Part shown: in pieces, positions 28,501 to 36,416 of the stretch
Layout: each line of letters begins with the position of its first letter
How positions within the stretch are numbered: position 1 is the first letter of the stretch
Source: Candidatus Fimicola merdigallinarum
GTDB taxonomy: Bacteria > Bacillota > Clostridia > Lachnospirales > Anaerotignaceae
Length of the DNA: 36,416 bases
Reading direction: 5' to 3'
NCBI GenBank assembly: GCA_017694425.1
Contig: JADIMX010000066.1
Span: 1-36,416 of the forward strand
Notes under the pieces: generated by a model
The model's input: the letters and a program-made list of their open reading frames with translations, nothing else
Told to the model about the DNA's origin: nothing
Database searches by the model: none
Program-made: the position numbers and the translations under genes

Positions 28501-29901
28501 AGAAACGCTGTATTTAAGAGAGTTAGCAAAAGTTTCTATAAATGAACCACAGCCAGAAGAACAAGCCTCATTTAAGAGAACACTATCTATAACATCATTT
28601 TTAATTCTTATACACTTCATATCCTGACCACCAATGTCAAGTATAAAGTCAACATCAGGCTTAAAGAACTTAGCCGCTCTGTAGTGGGCAACTGTTTCTA
28701 TATAGCCTAAGTCTATCATAAGAGCCTCTTTTATAAGACCCTCACCGTATCCGGTAACACAAGAATTTTTAATCTTAACAGTTTCCGGCATAATTGAGTA
28801 AAGCTCGTTAAGGCTTTTCTTTACAACCTCTAAAGGTTTACCCTCGTTACTGCCATAGTATGAGTAAAGAAGTTCCCCACTATCACTTACAAGGGCAACT
28901 TTAGTTGTTGTACTTCCCGCATCAATACCTAAAAAGGCGTTACCCTCATAATCCTTTAACGCTCGTCTATCTACTGTATCTTTATCGTGTCTTTCCTTAA
29001 ACTTTTTATATTCTTCCTCGCTAGTAAAAAGAGGGTCTAAACGGCTTATTTCCATTTTAAGCTCTTTGCTGTTTGAAAGTTTTTCTAAAAGCTCATCAAT
29101 AGGAAGAACAATTTTATAATCACAGCTTAAAGCACTACCGTAACCGGCAAAAAGATGTGAATTTTCCGGAATTATAGTAGTTTCATCTGTAAGATTTAAT
29201 GTTTCAATAAATCTCTGTCTAAGTTCTGAAAGGAAGTGTAATGGTCCACCTAAAAAGGCAACGTGTCCTCTTATAGGCTTACCACAAGCAAGACCACTTA
29301 TAGTCTGATTTACAACGGCCTGAAATATAGAAACAGCAAGGTCCTCTTTCTTCGCACCCTCATTTATAAGTGGCTGAATATCTGTCTTTGCAAAAACACC
29401 ACAACGTGACGCTATTGGGTATATAATATTGTAATTTTTCGCAAGTTCGTTAAGACCTGTAGCGTCTGTCTTTAAAAGAGATGCCATCTGGTCTATGAAA
29501 GAACCTGTACCACCGGCACAAACACCGTTCATACGCTGTTCAATTCCGTTTTGGAAGTATATTATTTTTGCGTCCTCGCCACCAAGTTCAATTACAACAT
29601 CAGTCTTTGGCTCCGAAACCTCAATAGCCTTAGCTGTTGCTACAACCTCCTGCACAAAGGAAACACCAAGCTCCTCTGCTATAGAAACCCCACCACTACC
29701 AGTAATCATAGCTGTAACGTTAATATTTCCAAGTGCATTTTTAGTATCACTAAGTAACTCCTGTAATGTTTTCTTTATCTCTGAAAAATGTCTTTTATAT
29801 TTACCAAAAATAATTTTGTTTGTGTCATCGACTGCGACAACCTTTATAGTTGTTGAGCCTATATCAATCCCGACCTTGATAATCTCTTTAATTTTATCCA
29901 A
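25594..29901 (-). CDS. Large 2-hydroxyacyl-CoA dehydratase activase-related protein (tandem BadF/BadG/BcrA/BcrD ATPase domains + DUF2229-type C-terminus)
   Basis: Two activase halves: [17 protein letters not shown]...[12 protein letters not shown]...SRCGVF and [17 protein letters not shown]...[12 protein letters not shown]...[14 protein letters not shown]...NRCERG Cys cluster; TTG start after AAGGAGG. Confidence 0.92.
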   Translation of the reverse strand: MDKIKEIIKVGIDIGSTTIKVVAVDDTNKIIFGKYKRHFSEIKKTLQELLSDTKNALGNINVTAMITGSGGVSIAEELGVSFVQEVVATAKAIEVSEPKTDVVIELGGEDAKIIYFQNGIEQRMNGVCAGGTGSFIDQMASLLKTDATGLNELAKNYNIIYPIASRCGVFAKTDIQPLINEGAKKEDLAVSIFQAVVNQTISGLACGKPIRGHVAFLGGPLHFLSELRQRFIETLNLTDETTIIPENSHLFAGYGSALSCDYKIVLPIDELLEKLSNSKELKMEISRLDPLFTSEEEYKKFKERHDKDTVDRRALKDYEGNAFLGIDAGSTTTKVALVSDSGELLYSYYGSNEGKPLEVVKKSLNELYSIMPETVKIKNSCVTGYGEGLIKEALMIDLGYIETVAHYRAAKFFKPDVDFILDIGGQDMKCIRIKNDVIDSVLLNEACSSGCGSFIETFANSLKYSVSDFAKIALFAKNPIDLGSRCTVFMNSRVKQAQKEGAEVGDISSGLAYSVIKNALLKVIKISDPKALGKSIVVQGGTFYNDAVLRSFELISEREAVRPDISGIMGAFGSALIALDKYESGYETTLIDRDTMNNLEIDTKLARCGLCTNNCLLTINNFSGGRRFITGNRCERGLGNSHAKSDVPNLFKYKLKRLFDVYTPLTESEAKRGTIGIPRVLNMYEDYPFWFTFFTDLGFRVELSPLSDKKIYEKGIESIPSESACYPAKLVHGHIMSLIEKGVDRIFYPGAPFERKDIMSADNNYNCPIVASYSENIKNNVEELREKNINFMNPFINMGDKESLVKRLFEEFESFGISLEEIKNAVYKGWDEWTQFRNDMHKKGEEALRYIDEKGITGIVLAGRPYHTDPEVNHGIPELIAGYNIAVLTEDSISHLGNIERPLVVRDQWAYHSRLYEASDVVKNRANLELIQLNSFGCGLDAVTTDEVKDILTASGKIYTSLKIDEVNNLGAARIRIRSLIAAIEDRNSKGVKITKADASLKRIVFTKEMRKDYTILCPQMAPLHFDILKEAFNSCGYNMEVMPAMDRSAVDTGLRYVNNDACYPALIVVGQLLNAVNSGKYDKDKVALLISQTGGGCRATNYIGFIRKALKNAGMEDIPVIAISAGGIEKNPGMKFTPALINKALQGLIYGDLFMRVLYRTRPYEKVSGSANALYEKWNDIVKKDIRSGNIIKFNSNIKNIVKDFDNLELTDQIKPRVGVVGEILVKFHPTANNDIVGLLEKEGAEAVVPDLTGFILYSAYNSVQKEKFLGGTRKAKTVSEAIIKVVEMYQSSMVKALKQSKRFDAPCSIQELGEMAEPIVSLCNQTGEGWFLTGEMMELIHTGVNNIVCTQPFGCLPNHVVGKGVIKELRRRYPLSNVVAIDYDPGASEVNQLNRIKLMLASAERNLYRDNKVVNNNKTGDYAVNTRETSVNA

Positions 29902-30464
29902 GATTTTTTCCTCCTTAATCAGTCTGAATTTCCTTTAAAAACCGCCCAAATCTAAGCTCATTTTTATTATTAAGTCTATTCGCCGTCAATAAAGTTCAAC
30001 GATATTTTTTATAAACTAATATAAACCTGTATCCCAGCAACTTTTGTATGCTACTGAAATCAGGCTTTTACTGTAACAAAAAATTATTCCTAGCATTTTT
30101 TCTACTACCACAATTTAGCCTCTATATTTAAGTGATAATAAAATAGCCCTTTTAAACTAGAAAAAATTTAATTAAACTGATTATAATTATATTCCAAAGC
30201 ATTAAAAATCTTTACTTAATTAGTCAGCTTATAGAATCATATGGATTATATCATTTTATTGCAAAACTGTACAGAATATCTACAATATAAATAATAATCG
30301 AAAAAAAGCTACAAAATTATCATATTTCTTATGGTTTTATGTAGAAAAACGAATATTTTTGGCAAGTATTGTGAATTTTAAATAATCATATTCATTCTTT
30401 TTTAGCTAAATTCAAACAAAAAAAATGTTATTTTACCCTTAAATATTTTGTCTAAAATTGTAAT

Positions 30465-30872
30465 TTAAATCTTTTTAATCTCGGTTATACTATCAGTAAA
30501 ACATACTACCATATTGTCCTTTGTAAGTATACATATGGTTTCAAACTGATTTCCACCCATAAACACTCCATTAAATACATATTCCGAACCGGTTCTAATA
30601 TTTTTAGTCTTAACTTGAACATTGTCACCACGCAAAAAAAGTTCGCCTTTAAATGAAAATTTATCCATAGGAAACATAGCCTTACACTCATTTAAGGTTT
30701 GTTTATTATTCATACCCTTATGTTTTATATAGAGTATATCTCCCTCATTTTTAAATGTTATCTTATGAAAAGCTCTACCTATTATAAAAACTTTTATAAA
30801 AACCGTAAGCACAAGTGCCACTATACCTGCAAATATTATGTCATACAAGTCTATATATTCAAAAAAATCCAT
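30465..30872 (-). CDS. Hypothetical protein with one N-terminal TM segment
   Basis: 135-aa ORF, 14 bp downstream of the decarboxylase stop, GGGGG SD-like upstream; TM IIFAGIVALVLTVFIKVFII. Confidence 0.7.
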   Translation of the reverse strand: MDFFEYIDLYDIIFAGIVALVLTVFIKVFIIGRAFHKITFKNEGDILYIKHKGMNNKQTLNECKAMFPMDKFSFKGELFLRGDNVQVKTKNIRTGSEYVFNGVFMGGNQFETICILTKDNMVVCFTDSITEIKKI

Positions 30873-30886
30873 AAAAATCCCCCACT

Positions 30887-32299
30887 TTATACTAAAACCT
30901 GTATACTCCTATCCTCATCAATACCCATAACAGTTATGCCTTTTTCTATGTATTCCAAAATAATACTTAAGCACTCCTTCGTTATAACTTCTCCTACACA
31001 AACTAAAGGTATCCCTGGTGGGTATGGTATTAAAAAGTCGCCACAAACTCTGCCAACACTTTTTTCTAAGCTAACCCTTTCTTTTTGTGAAAAATATGCT
31101 TTTCTCATAGAAACTTTTTTTATAGGTTTTATATTAGCACTTTTAACATCAATGGTTTTTTCACTACTAAATATATCCTTATCTATTTCATATAAAGCCT
31201 TATACAAAGCCTCAAATCCATCTTTAGTATCAGCCACAGATGTCATAGCTATAATATGGTTTCTCCCTACAGCCTCAAGCTGTATATTATACTTTTCTAT
31301 AAGCATTTTACTTATTTCCTCTGTAGTTATATCTTCAGAATTAATAAAAAATACAAGTTTCCCTCTGTCGTAATCACATATACCATACTTACCGCAAAGC
31401 TCATTACCTATAAGTCTTATATTTTTAAGTTTAGAAAACTTTTCTCTATATTCTTCAAGAAGTGAAACGTAATCATTAAAACACTTATCTCCATAAGTTT
31501 CAATAAATTCACAACACTTATCCATAGCCGATATAAAAATGTATGACGGGCTAGAGCTTTGCACCATAGAAAGAGCAAGTTTTAACCTAGAAACATCAAC
31601 TCTTTCTTTTCTTATATGCATAACCGAAGTTTGGGTTAAAGATGGTAACGTCTTGTGAACACTTTGTATAACAATATCTGCCCCACATTCTAAAGCTGTA
31701 CTAGGGAAGTAATCATTAAATTTAAAGTGTGAACCGTGTGCCTCATCAACAATAAGTATACTATTATATCTGTGGGCAATATCAGAAATAGCTTTTATAT
31801 CTGCCGTAAAACCCTCGTATGTAGGGCTAGTTATAAAAATAGCCTTAGCATCTGGATTTTTTTCAAATACTTTTTCCACATCTGAAACTAAAATCTCGCC
31901 AACTATCCCCATACTTTCCACAACTTGAGGATAAATATATATAGGCTCTGCACCGGATAGAACTATTCCCGAAAAAACACTTCTGTGGCTATTTCTAGAA
32001 ACAATTATCTTATCCCCGTCACCACAAGTAGCCAAAATAGAGGCAATATTACCACCACTACTGCCATTTACCATAAAAAAACTTTCATCACTACCGAAAA
32101 GCCTTGAACATCTTTCCTGTGAATTTTTTATAATCCCTGAAGCATTGTGAAGATTATCAAAATCATCTATCTCTGTTATATCAAACTTATAAACATCAGA
32201 AAATGAACAAAGCCTACCCCCTTTATGACCTGGCATATGAAAGGGATATCTTGGCTTTTTACTGTATTCACAAAGTTTATCAAATATATATTCTTTCAC
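30887..32299 (-). CDS. Orn/Lys/Arg decarboxylase family PLP protein
   Basis: FHMPGHKGG, MVNGSSGGNIASI, DEAHGSHF, SVHKTLPSLTQTSVMH, PYPPGIPLV motifs. Confidence 0.93.
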   Translation of the reverse strand: MKEYIFDKLCEYSKKPRYPFHMPGHKGGRLCSFSDVYKFDITEIDDFDNLHNASGIIKNSQERCSRLFGSDESFFMVNGSSGGNIASILATCGDGDKIIVSRNSHRSVFSGIVLSGAEPIYIYPQVVESMGIVGEILVSDVEKVFEKNPDAKAIFITSPTYEGFTADIKAISDIAHRYNSILIVDEAHGSHFKFNDYFPSTALECGADIVIQSVHKTLPSLTQTSVMHIRKERVDVSRLKLALSMVQSSSPSYIFISAMDKCCEFIETYGDKCFNDYVSLLEEYREKFSKLKNIRLIGNELCGKYGICDYDRGKLVFFINSEDITTEEISKMLIEKYNIQLEAVGRNHIIAMTSVADTKDGFEALYKALYEIDKDIFSSEKTIDVKSANIKPIKKVSMRKAYFSQKERVSLEKSVGRVCGDFLIPYPPGIPLVCVGEVITKECLSIILEYIEKGITVMGIDEDRSIQVLV

Positions 32300-32330
32300 T
32301 TAAAATCACCCCTATATTTTTAGTCAAATA

Positions 32331-32376
32331 ATAAGAGGTAATTGGAATTTATAAAAACTCCAGCTACCTCTTTTTT
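32331..32376 (-). terminator. Probable terminator of the rsmI operon
   Basis: AGAGGTA..TGGA...TCCA..TACCTCT imperfect stem with T-rich flanks. Confidence 0.65.
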
Positions 32377-32378
32377 AA

Positions 32379-33242
32379 TCATTTATGAAGGTATGCGTAA
32401 ATATACCTTTTGGATACTCCTCTATCTTTAGCTACCTGTTTCATAGCATCTTTTTCACTCATACCCTTTTCTGTATACATAAGCATATGGTCTTCTATTG
32501 TCATTTCCTCAAAACTTTCTATTTCGCTTTTTCTAAGCTCCTCCCTAGAAAGCCCCTCAACAATAACGACAAATTCACCCTTAGGCTGATTTTCATCATA
32601 ATACTTAATAAGAGTTGATAAAGGCTCTTTTTTAACCTCTTCATATCTCTTTGTAAGCTCTCTTATACAAGCAACATTTCTATCACCTAAAGTATTGTAA
32701 AGCTCTTTAAGTGTGTCTTTTAAATGGTGTGGTGCTTCATAGAATATAATAGTTCTCGTTTCCTTCTCGATACTTTTAAGGACTTCTCTCCTCTCCTTTT
32801 TATCGTAAGGCAAAAATCCCTCAAAAGAAAATCTTCTTGTAGGAAGTCCTGAAAGCACAAGGGCTGTAATCCCAGCAACAGCACCAGGGGCAACTGTAAC
32901 ATTTATACCCTCCTCCCTACAAAGAGCAACCATATCTGCTCCAGGGTCAGAAATACCAGGCATACCTGCATCTGTTACAAGTGCTATATTTTTACCCTCT
33001 TTAAGCATTTCAATAAGTTTAGAACCTTTTTGCACCTTGTTATGCTCGTGATAGCTTGTAAGAGGTGTGTGTATATCGAAGTGATTTAAAAGTCCTAAGG
33101 TATGTCTTGTGTCCTCGGCTGCAATAACATCACATTCTTTTAAAAGTCGTAAAACCCTAAGTGTTATATCCTCAAGATTACCTATGGGTGTAGCACATAA
33201 GTAAAGTGTACCGTACAAAAAACGTACCACCTTTCTATTCAT
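32379..33242 (-). CDS. rsmI: 16S rRNA (cytidine(1402)-2'-O)-methyltransferase
   Basis: GTLYLCATPIGNLEDITLRVL, AAEDTRHT, SYHEHN, VTDAGMPGISDPG; start placed at inner Met (MNRKVVRF). Confidence 0.96.
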   Translation of the reverse strand: MNRKVVRFLYGTLYLCATPIGNLEDITLRVLRLLKECDVIAAEDTRHTLGLLNHFDIHTPLTSYHEHNKVQKGSKLIEMLKEGKNIALVTDAGMPGISDPGADMVALCREEGINVTVAPGAVAGITALVLSGLPTRRFSFEGFLPYDKKERREVLKSIEKETRTIIFYEAPHHLKDTLKELYNTLGDRNVACIRELTKRYEEVKKEPLSTLIKYYDENQPKGEFVVIVEGLSREELRKSEIESFEEMTIEDHMLMYTEKGMSEKDAMKQVAKDRGVSKRYIYAYLHK

Positions 33243-33978
33243 AATAAATTTTGTTAATCTCGTCAGTATATTTTCCGTCTTTGTTATATACAATCAAAGG
33301 TGGCATAACATTAAGCCAAGGCTTAGAATTTTTTACAGATTCAATTAAAACCATAGACGGCTCTTTATCCACATAAGAATGTATAAAACGCATTTTTTTA
33401 GGCTCAAGTCTATACTGTCTTAAAGTGCATATAATATCAGCCACCCTATGTGGTCTGTGAACCATATAAAACCTACCACCATTTTTTAAAAGTCCCGACG
33501 CACCCTTAACTACATCTTCAAGACTGCAAAGTATTTCGTGTCTTGCAATAGCCTTAGGTGTGTAGTCGTTTTTAAGTCCACCACCGTCATTCATATAAGG
33601 CGGGTTTGACGTAACCACGTTGAAAGAGTTAGGCTCATACTTGGATAAAACTTCTTTTATATCGCACTCGTCAATAGTTATCTTTTCAGAAAGATTATTT
33701 AAATTGACACTTCTTCTTGCCATATCCACACTTTCCGGCTGTATATCTATGCCCGTAAAGTGACTACCCTCTGTTTTAGCCTCCAAAAGTATAGGTATTA
33801 TGCCTGTACCTGTTCCCATATCAAGAACCTTTTCGCCTTTTTTAACAGTAGCAAAACCACTTAACAAAACAGCATCTATGCCAAAACAAAATCTCTTTGG
33901 GTCTTGAATTATTTTGTATCCATTTCTATGTAGGTCGTCAACTCTCTCGCAGTCTTTAATAAAAACATCAGTCATCAT
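33235..33978 (-). CDS. tRNA1(Val) A37 N6-methyltransferase family protein (TrmN6/YabB-like)
   Basis: FGIDAVLLSGFA, VLDMGTGTGIIPILL, NPPY SAM-dependent N6-MTase motifs; start after TGAGGAG SD. Confidence 0.9.
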   Translation of the reverse strand: MMTDVFIKDCERVDDLHRNGYKIIQDPKRFCFGIDAVLLSGFATVKKGEKVLDMGTGTGIIPILLEAKTEGSHFTGIDIQPESVDMARRSVNLNNLSEKITIDECDIKEVLSKYEPNSFNVVTSNPPYMNDGGGLKNDYTPKAIARHEILCSLEDVVKGASGLLKNGGRFYMVHRPHRVADIICTLRQYRLEPKKMRFIHSYVDKEPSMVLIESVKNSKPWLNVMPPLIVYNKDGKYTDEINKIYYE

Positions 33979-34852
33979 AGCACTCCTCAAGAAGTTTATC
34001 TAACTCGATTTCCTCGTCTTTTTTAGACTTTTTCTTGCGTTTAATAACCTTTATCTCGTCAACAGCATAGAAACCTATTGTAGGTGGGTCATTTTCAGAT
34101 TTTCTAACAGCTGTCTTTACAACCTGCATAAGCACATTTGTAGAAAGAATTTCGCCTGTACCGTCAGGAGTTTCTATAATATCCCCAACATTAGGAAGTT
34201 TCTTATTAAGTTCTTCATAAACATCTTGTTCATATTTAAGGCAACACATAAGTCTGCCACATATACCTGATATTTTTGTAGGATTTAATGAAAGACTTTG
34301 CTCCTTAGCCATTTTTATAGATACAGGGTGGAAGTCCCCTAAAAATGTAGCACAACAAAGAGGTCTGCCACATATACCTATACCATTTAACATTTTAGCC
34401 TCGTCACGAACACCTATCTGTCTTAACTCTATTCTAGTTCTAAATATAGATGCAAGTTCTTTTACTAGGTCACGAAAATCAACTCTACCCTCTGATATAA
34501 AGTAGAATATTAACTTATTGTGGTCAAAAGTTATCTCCACATCAATAAGTTTCATATCAAGCTGATGTTTTAATATTTTTTCAGAACAAATATCAAAGGC
34601 TTCATTCTCTTTTATTTTATTTTCTTCGGCAACCTGTTTATCTTCTTCTGTTGCAACTCTAATTACTTTCTTTAAAGGCAAAACAACTTCACTATCGTCA
34701 ACAAACATATTCCCCTTTATAACAGAGCCATATTCAACTCCTCTTACAGTTTCAACAATAGCATAATCTCCAGATTTTATACTCTGTCCGTCAGGGTCAA
34801 AATAGTATATCTTACCTGCCTTTTTAAATCGTATTCCAACAACTTCTACCAT
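33968..34852 (-). CDS. ricT: PSP1 domain protein RicT (YaaT)
   Basis: Cys-rich GICGRPLCCATFLGDFHPVSIKMAKEQSLSLNPTKISGICGRLMCCLKYE signature; TGATG overlap with holB stop. Confidence 0.95.
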   Translation of the reverse strand: MVEVVGIRFKKAGKIYYFDPDGQSIKSGDYAIVETVRGVEYGSVIKGNMFVDDSEVVLPLKKVIRVATEEDKQVAEENKIKENEAFDICSEKILKHQLDMKLIDVEITFDHNKLIFYFISEGRVDFRDLVKELASIFRTRIELRQIGVRDEAKMLNGIGICGRPLCCATFLGDFHPVSIKMAKEQSLSLNPTKISGICGRLMCCLKYEQDVYEELNKKLPNVGDIIETPDGTGEILSTNVLMQVVKTAVRKSENDPPTIGFYAVDEIKVIKRKKKSKKDEEIELDKLLEECYDD

Positions 34853-35850
34853 CAATAACTCTCCTTTAATTTCATAAGAAGAACTTCCATACAAAGACGG
34901 AAGTTTACGTTCTTTAAAATCTGATTTTTAGCCTCAAGACAGGCATTAGCCTTATCTATAATACACTCAACGCTGTATTTTCCAGCTTCCTTAAAAATTA
35001 TATCTTTTTTATCCTTTTGAATAATATATTTATCATCTTTAAGCACTTTGGCAGAAAGAACATCTCTATACCAAAGATACATTAAATCAATAAGATTTTT
35101 TTCATTTTTATAATCATCTATCTTATCAACAGCCTTAGTTGCATAAAACTCATTTTTACCATAAAGCCCTACTAAAGTCTGGGTTACACACTCTCTCATT
35201 TCCATAAATTCCTTAGAGTTAGAAAGTGTTAAAGCCTTACCTATACTACCTTGTGCATACTCTGTAATAAGCTCCACTCTCTCCTCTTTTACATCAGTAT
35301 TTTTAAGTATATAATCAGAAACAAGGCCATTTGAAAGTGGTCTTATTTTAACATTTACACACCTAGAAAGTATTGTTGGTAAAAACTTCTCCACATTTCT
35401 TGCCATAAGAAGAAATATGGCATACTCTGGTGGTTCTTCGAGAGTTTTTAAAAACGAGTTTTGAGCCTCAATAGTCATACTGTCGGCATTTTCTATTAAA
35501 AATATTTTATATCTAAACTCATAGGGTTTTATAGAAACCTGTTCGATTACCTGCTCCCTTATATCATTTACACCGATAGATTTTGTTTTACTTTTCTTGC
35601 TAGGTGTAACATAGATTATATCAGGGTTATTGCCACTTTCAAAACTTCTGCAACTTCTACAACTACAACAGGCATCTGCGCCACCGGTTTCACATTGAAG
35701 AACTTTGGCAAAAGTTTCAGCTATAAGTGTTTTACCCACACCCTCGTAACCACTTATAATATAGGCGTGGGAAACTCTATTATGAACTATGGAATTCTTT
35801 AAAAACTTTATTATAAAATCATTTCCAGTTATATTCTTAAAGGATTTCAT
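34852..35850 (-). CDS. holB: DNA polymerase III delta' subunit
   Basis: HAYIISGYEGVGKTLIAETFAK, CCSCRSC, LIENADSMTIEAQNSFLKTLEEPP. Confidence 0.93.
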   Translation of the reverse strand: MKSFKNITGNDFIIKFLKNSIVHNRVSHAYIISGYEGVGKTLIAETFAKVLQCETGGADACCSCRSCRSFESGNNPDIIYVTPSKKSKTKSIGVNDIREQVIEQVSIKPYEFRYKIFLIENADSMTIEAQNSFLKTLEEPPEYAIFLLMARNVEKFLPTILSRCVNVKIRPLSNGLVSDYILKNTDVKEERVELITEYAQGSIGKALTLSNSKEFMEMRECVTQTLVGLYGKNEFYATKAVDKIDDYKNEKNLIDLMYLWYRDVLSAKVLKDDKYIIQKDKKDIIFKEAGKYSVECIIDKANACLEAKNQILKNVNFRLCMEVLLMKLKESY

Positions 35851-35871
35851 ATACTTTAATTCTCCAAAAAT

Positions 35872-36198
35872 TTAGAATTTTTTAAAGTCGGCAACGTCTA
35901 AAACAAAAACTGTTGCACCACCTATAACTATCTCAATAGGTCTTGAAACATATCCTTGTAAACCACCATAAGGGGTTTCTACTGTTGTAAGCTCTTTTCT
36001 GCTCTTACAACATCTTTCAAAAATAGCCATAACTTTATCAACAAGGCTGTCCTCAACACCTATAAGAAGTGTTGTATTTCCTGCTCTTAAAAAACCTCCA
36101 GTAGATGAAAGTTTTGTTACAAAAAAGCCCTCATCTCTAAGTGTATCCATAGTATTTCTTACATCATCATCGTGAATAATTGCCACTATAAGTTTCAT
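35872..36198 (-). CDS. darA: Cyclic-di-AMP receptor PII-like protein DarA (PstA/YaaQ)
   Basis: MKLIVAIIHDDDVRNTMDTLRDEGFFVTKLSSTGGFLRAGNTTLLIGVED signature; GGAGTGATG SD. Confidence 0.95.
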   Translation of the reverse strand: MKLIVAIIHDDDVRNTMDTLRDEGFFVTKLSSTGGFLRAGNTTLLIGVEDSLVDKVMAIFERCCKSRKELTTVETPYGGLQGYVSRPIEIVIGGATVFVLDVADFKKF

Positions 36199-36223
36199 AA
36201 TACATCACTCCTAAATTTTTAAA

Positions 36224-36416
36224 TTAAATTATATTATCAATATACTTTAAAACCTGTCTATGTACGTCATCAATATCTTTAGACGCATCAATTCTCTTTA
36301 TTCTTTCAGGGTACAATGCTAAAAGTCCTTGATACCCCTCATACACTCTAAGGTGGAAATCTCTTTTTTCGTTTTCCATTCTATCAAGTGTGTGCATATT
36401 TTTCTTTCTTTTTATT
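36224..36416 (-). CDS. tmk: Thymidylate kinase, C-terminal fragment (runs off window)
   Basis: Minus strand reads ...DRMENEKRDFHLRVYEGYQGLLALYPERIKRIDASKDIDDVHRQVLKYIDNII*; upstream of darA as in other Firmicutes. Confidence 0.85.
   Translation of the reverse strand, partial: IKRKKNMHTLDRMENEKRDFHLRVYEGYQGLLALYPERIKRIDASKDIDDVHRQVLKYIDNII

Noticed and set aside
22842-29901. Defence or signalling island reading of HK/RR/PH plus activase
   Set aside because: No nuclease, toxin, reverse transcriptase or cyclase domains seen; the genes are better explained as a two-component operon and a metabolic/redox protein.
29495-29938. 147-aa + strand ORF antisense to the activase gene
   Set aside because: Antisense shadow of a well supported CDS with no recognisable domain or RBS.
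30699-31373. 224-aa + strand ORF antisense to the decarboxylase
   Set aside because: Antisense to conserved PLP-decarboxylase motifs; low-complexity translation, no independent support.

Overview
Low-GC Firmicutes (Clostridia-like) chromosomal window made up mostly of housekeeping genes. Read left to right: ftsH(-), spoIIP(-), ileS(-) with a T-box leader, divergent pncB(+), malQ(-), a small Asp/Asn-rich lipoprotein(+), ppx/GppA-HD(+) and ppk(+), PrsA/SurA-like foldase(-), mfd(-), pth(-), a PH-like membrane protein / response regulator / histidine kinase operon(-), a 1435-aa 2-hydroxyacyl-CoA dehydratase activase-type fusion protein(-), a small membrane protein(-), an Orn/Lys/Arg decarboxylase(-), then the classical rsmI-trmN6(yabB)-ricT(yaaT)-holB-darA(yaaQ)-tmk cluster(-), with tmk cut by the window edge. 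The least ordinary content is intergenic. (i) At least seven decayed, co-oriented copies of an IS200/IS605-type tnpA 5' end (RBS plus about the first 35 codons, e.g. MKGMNGLYHYKLRYKYHIVFTPKYSRYQTVVYCKTI*) lie beside Rho-independent terminators. Five form a higher-order tandem array behind ftsH, one is behind malQ and one behind ppk. Several retain an inverted repeat predicted to sequester the tnpA RBS. (ii) A G-depleted region with a ~119-bp tandem repeat lies between pncB and malQ. No CRISPR array, tRNA, rRNA, prophage or recognisable defence system was seen. All calls come from reading sequence and motifs; no database search was run.
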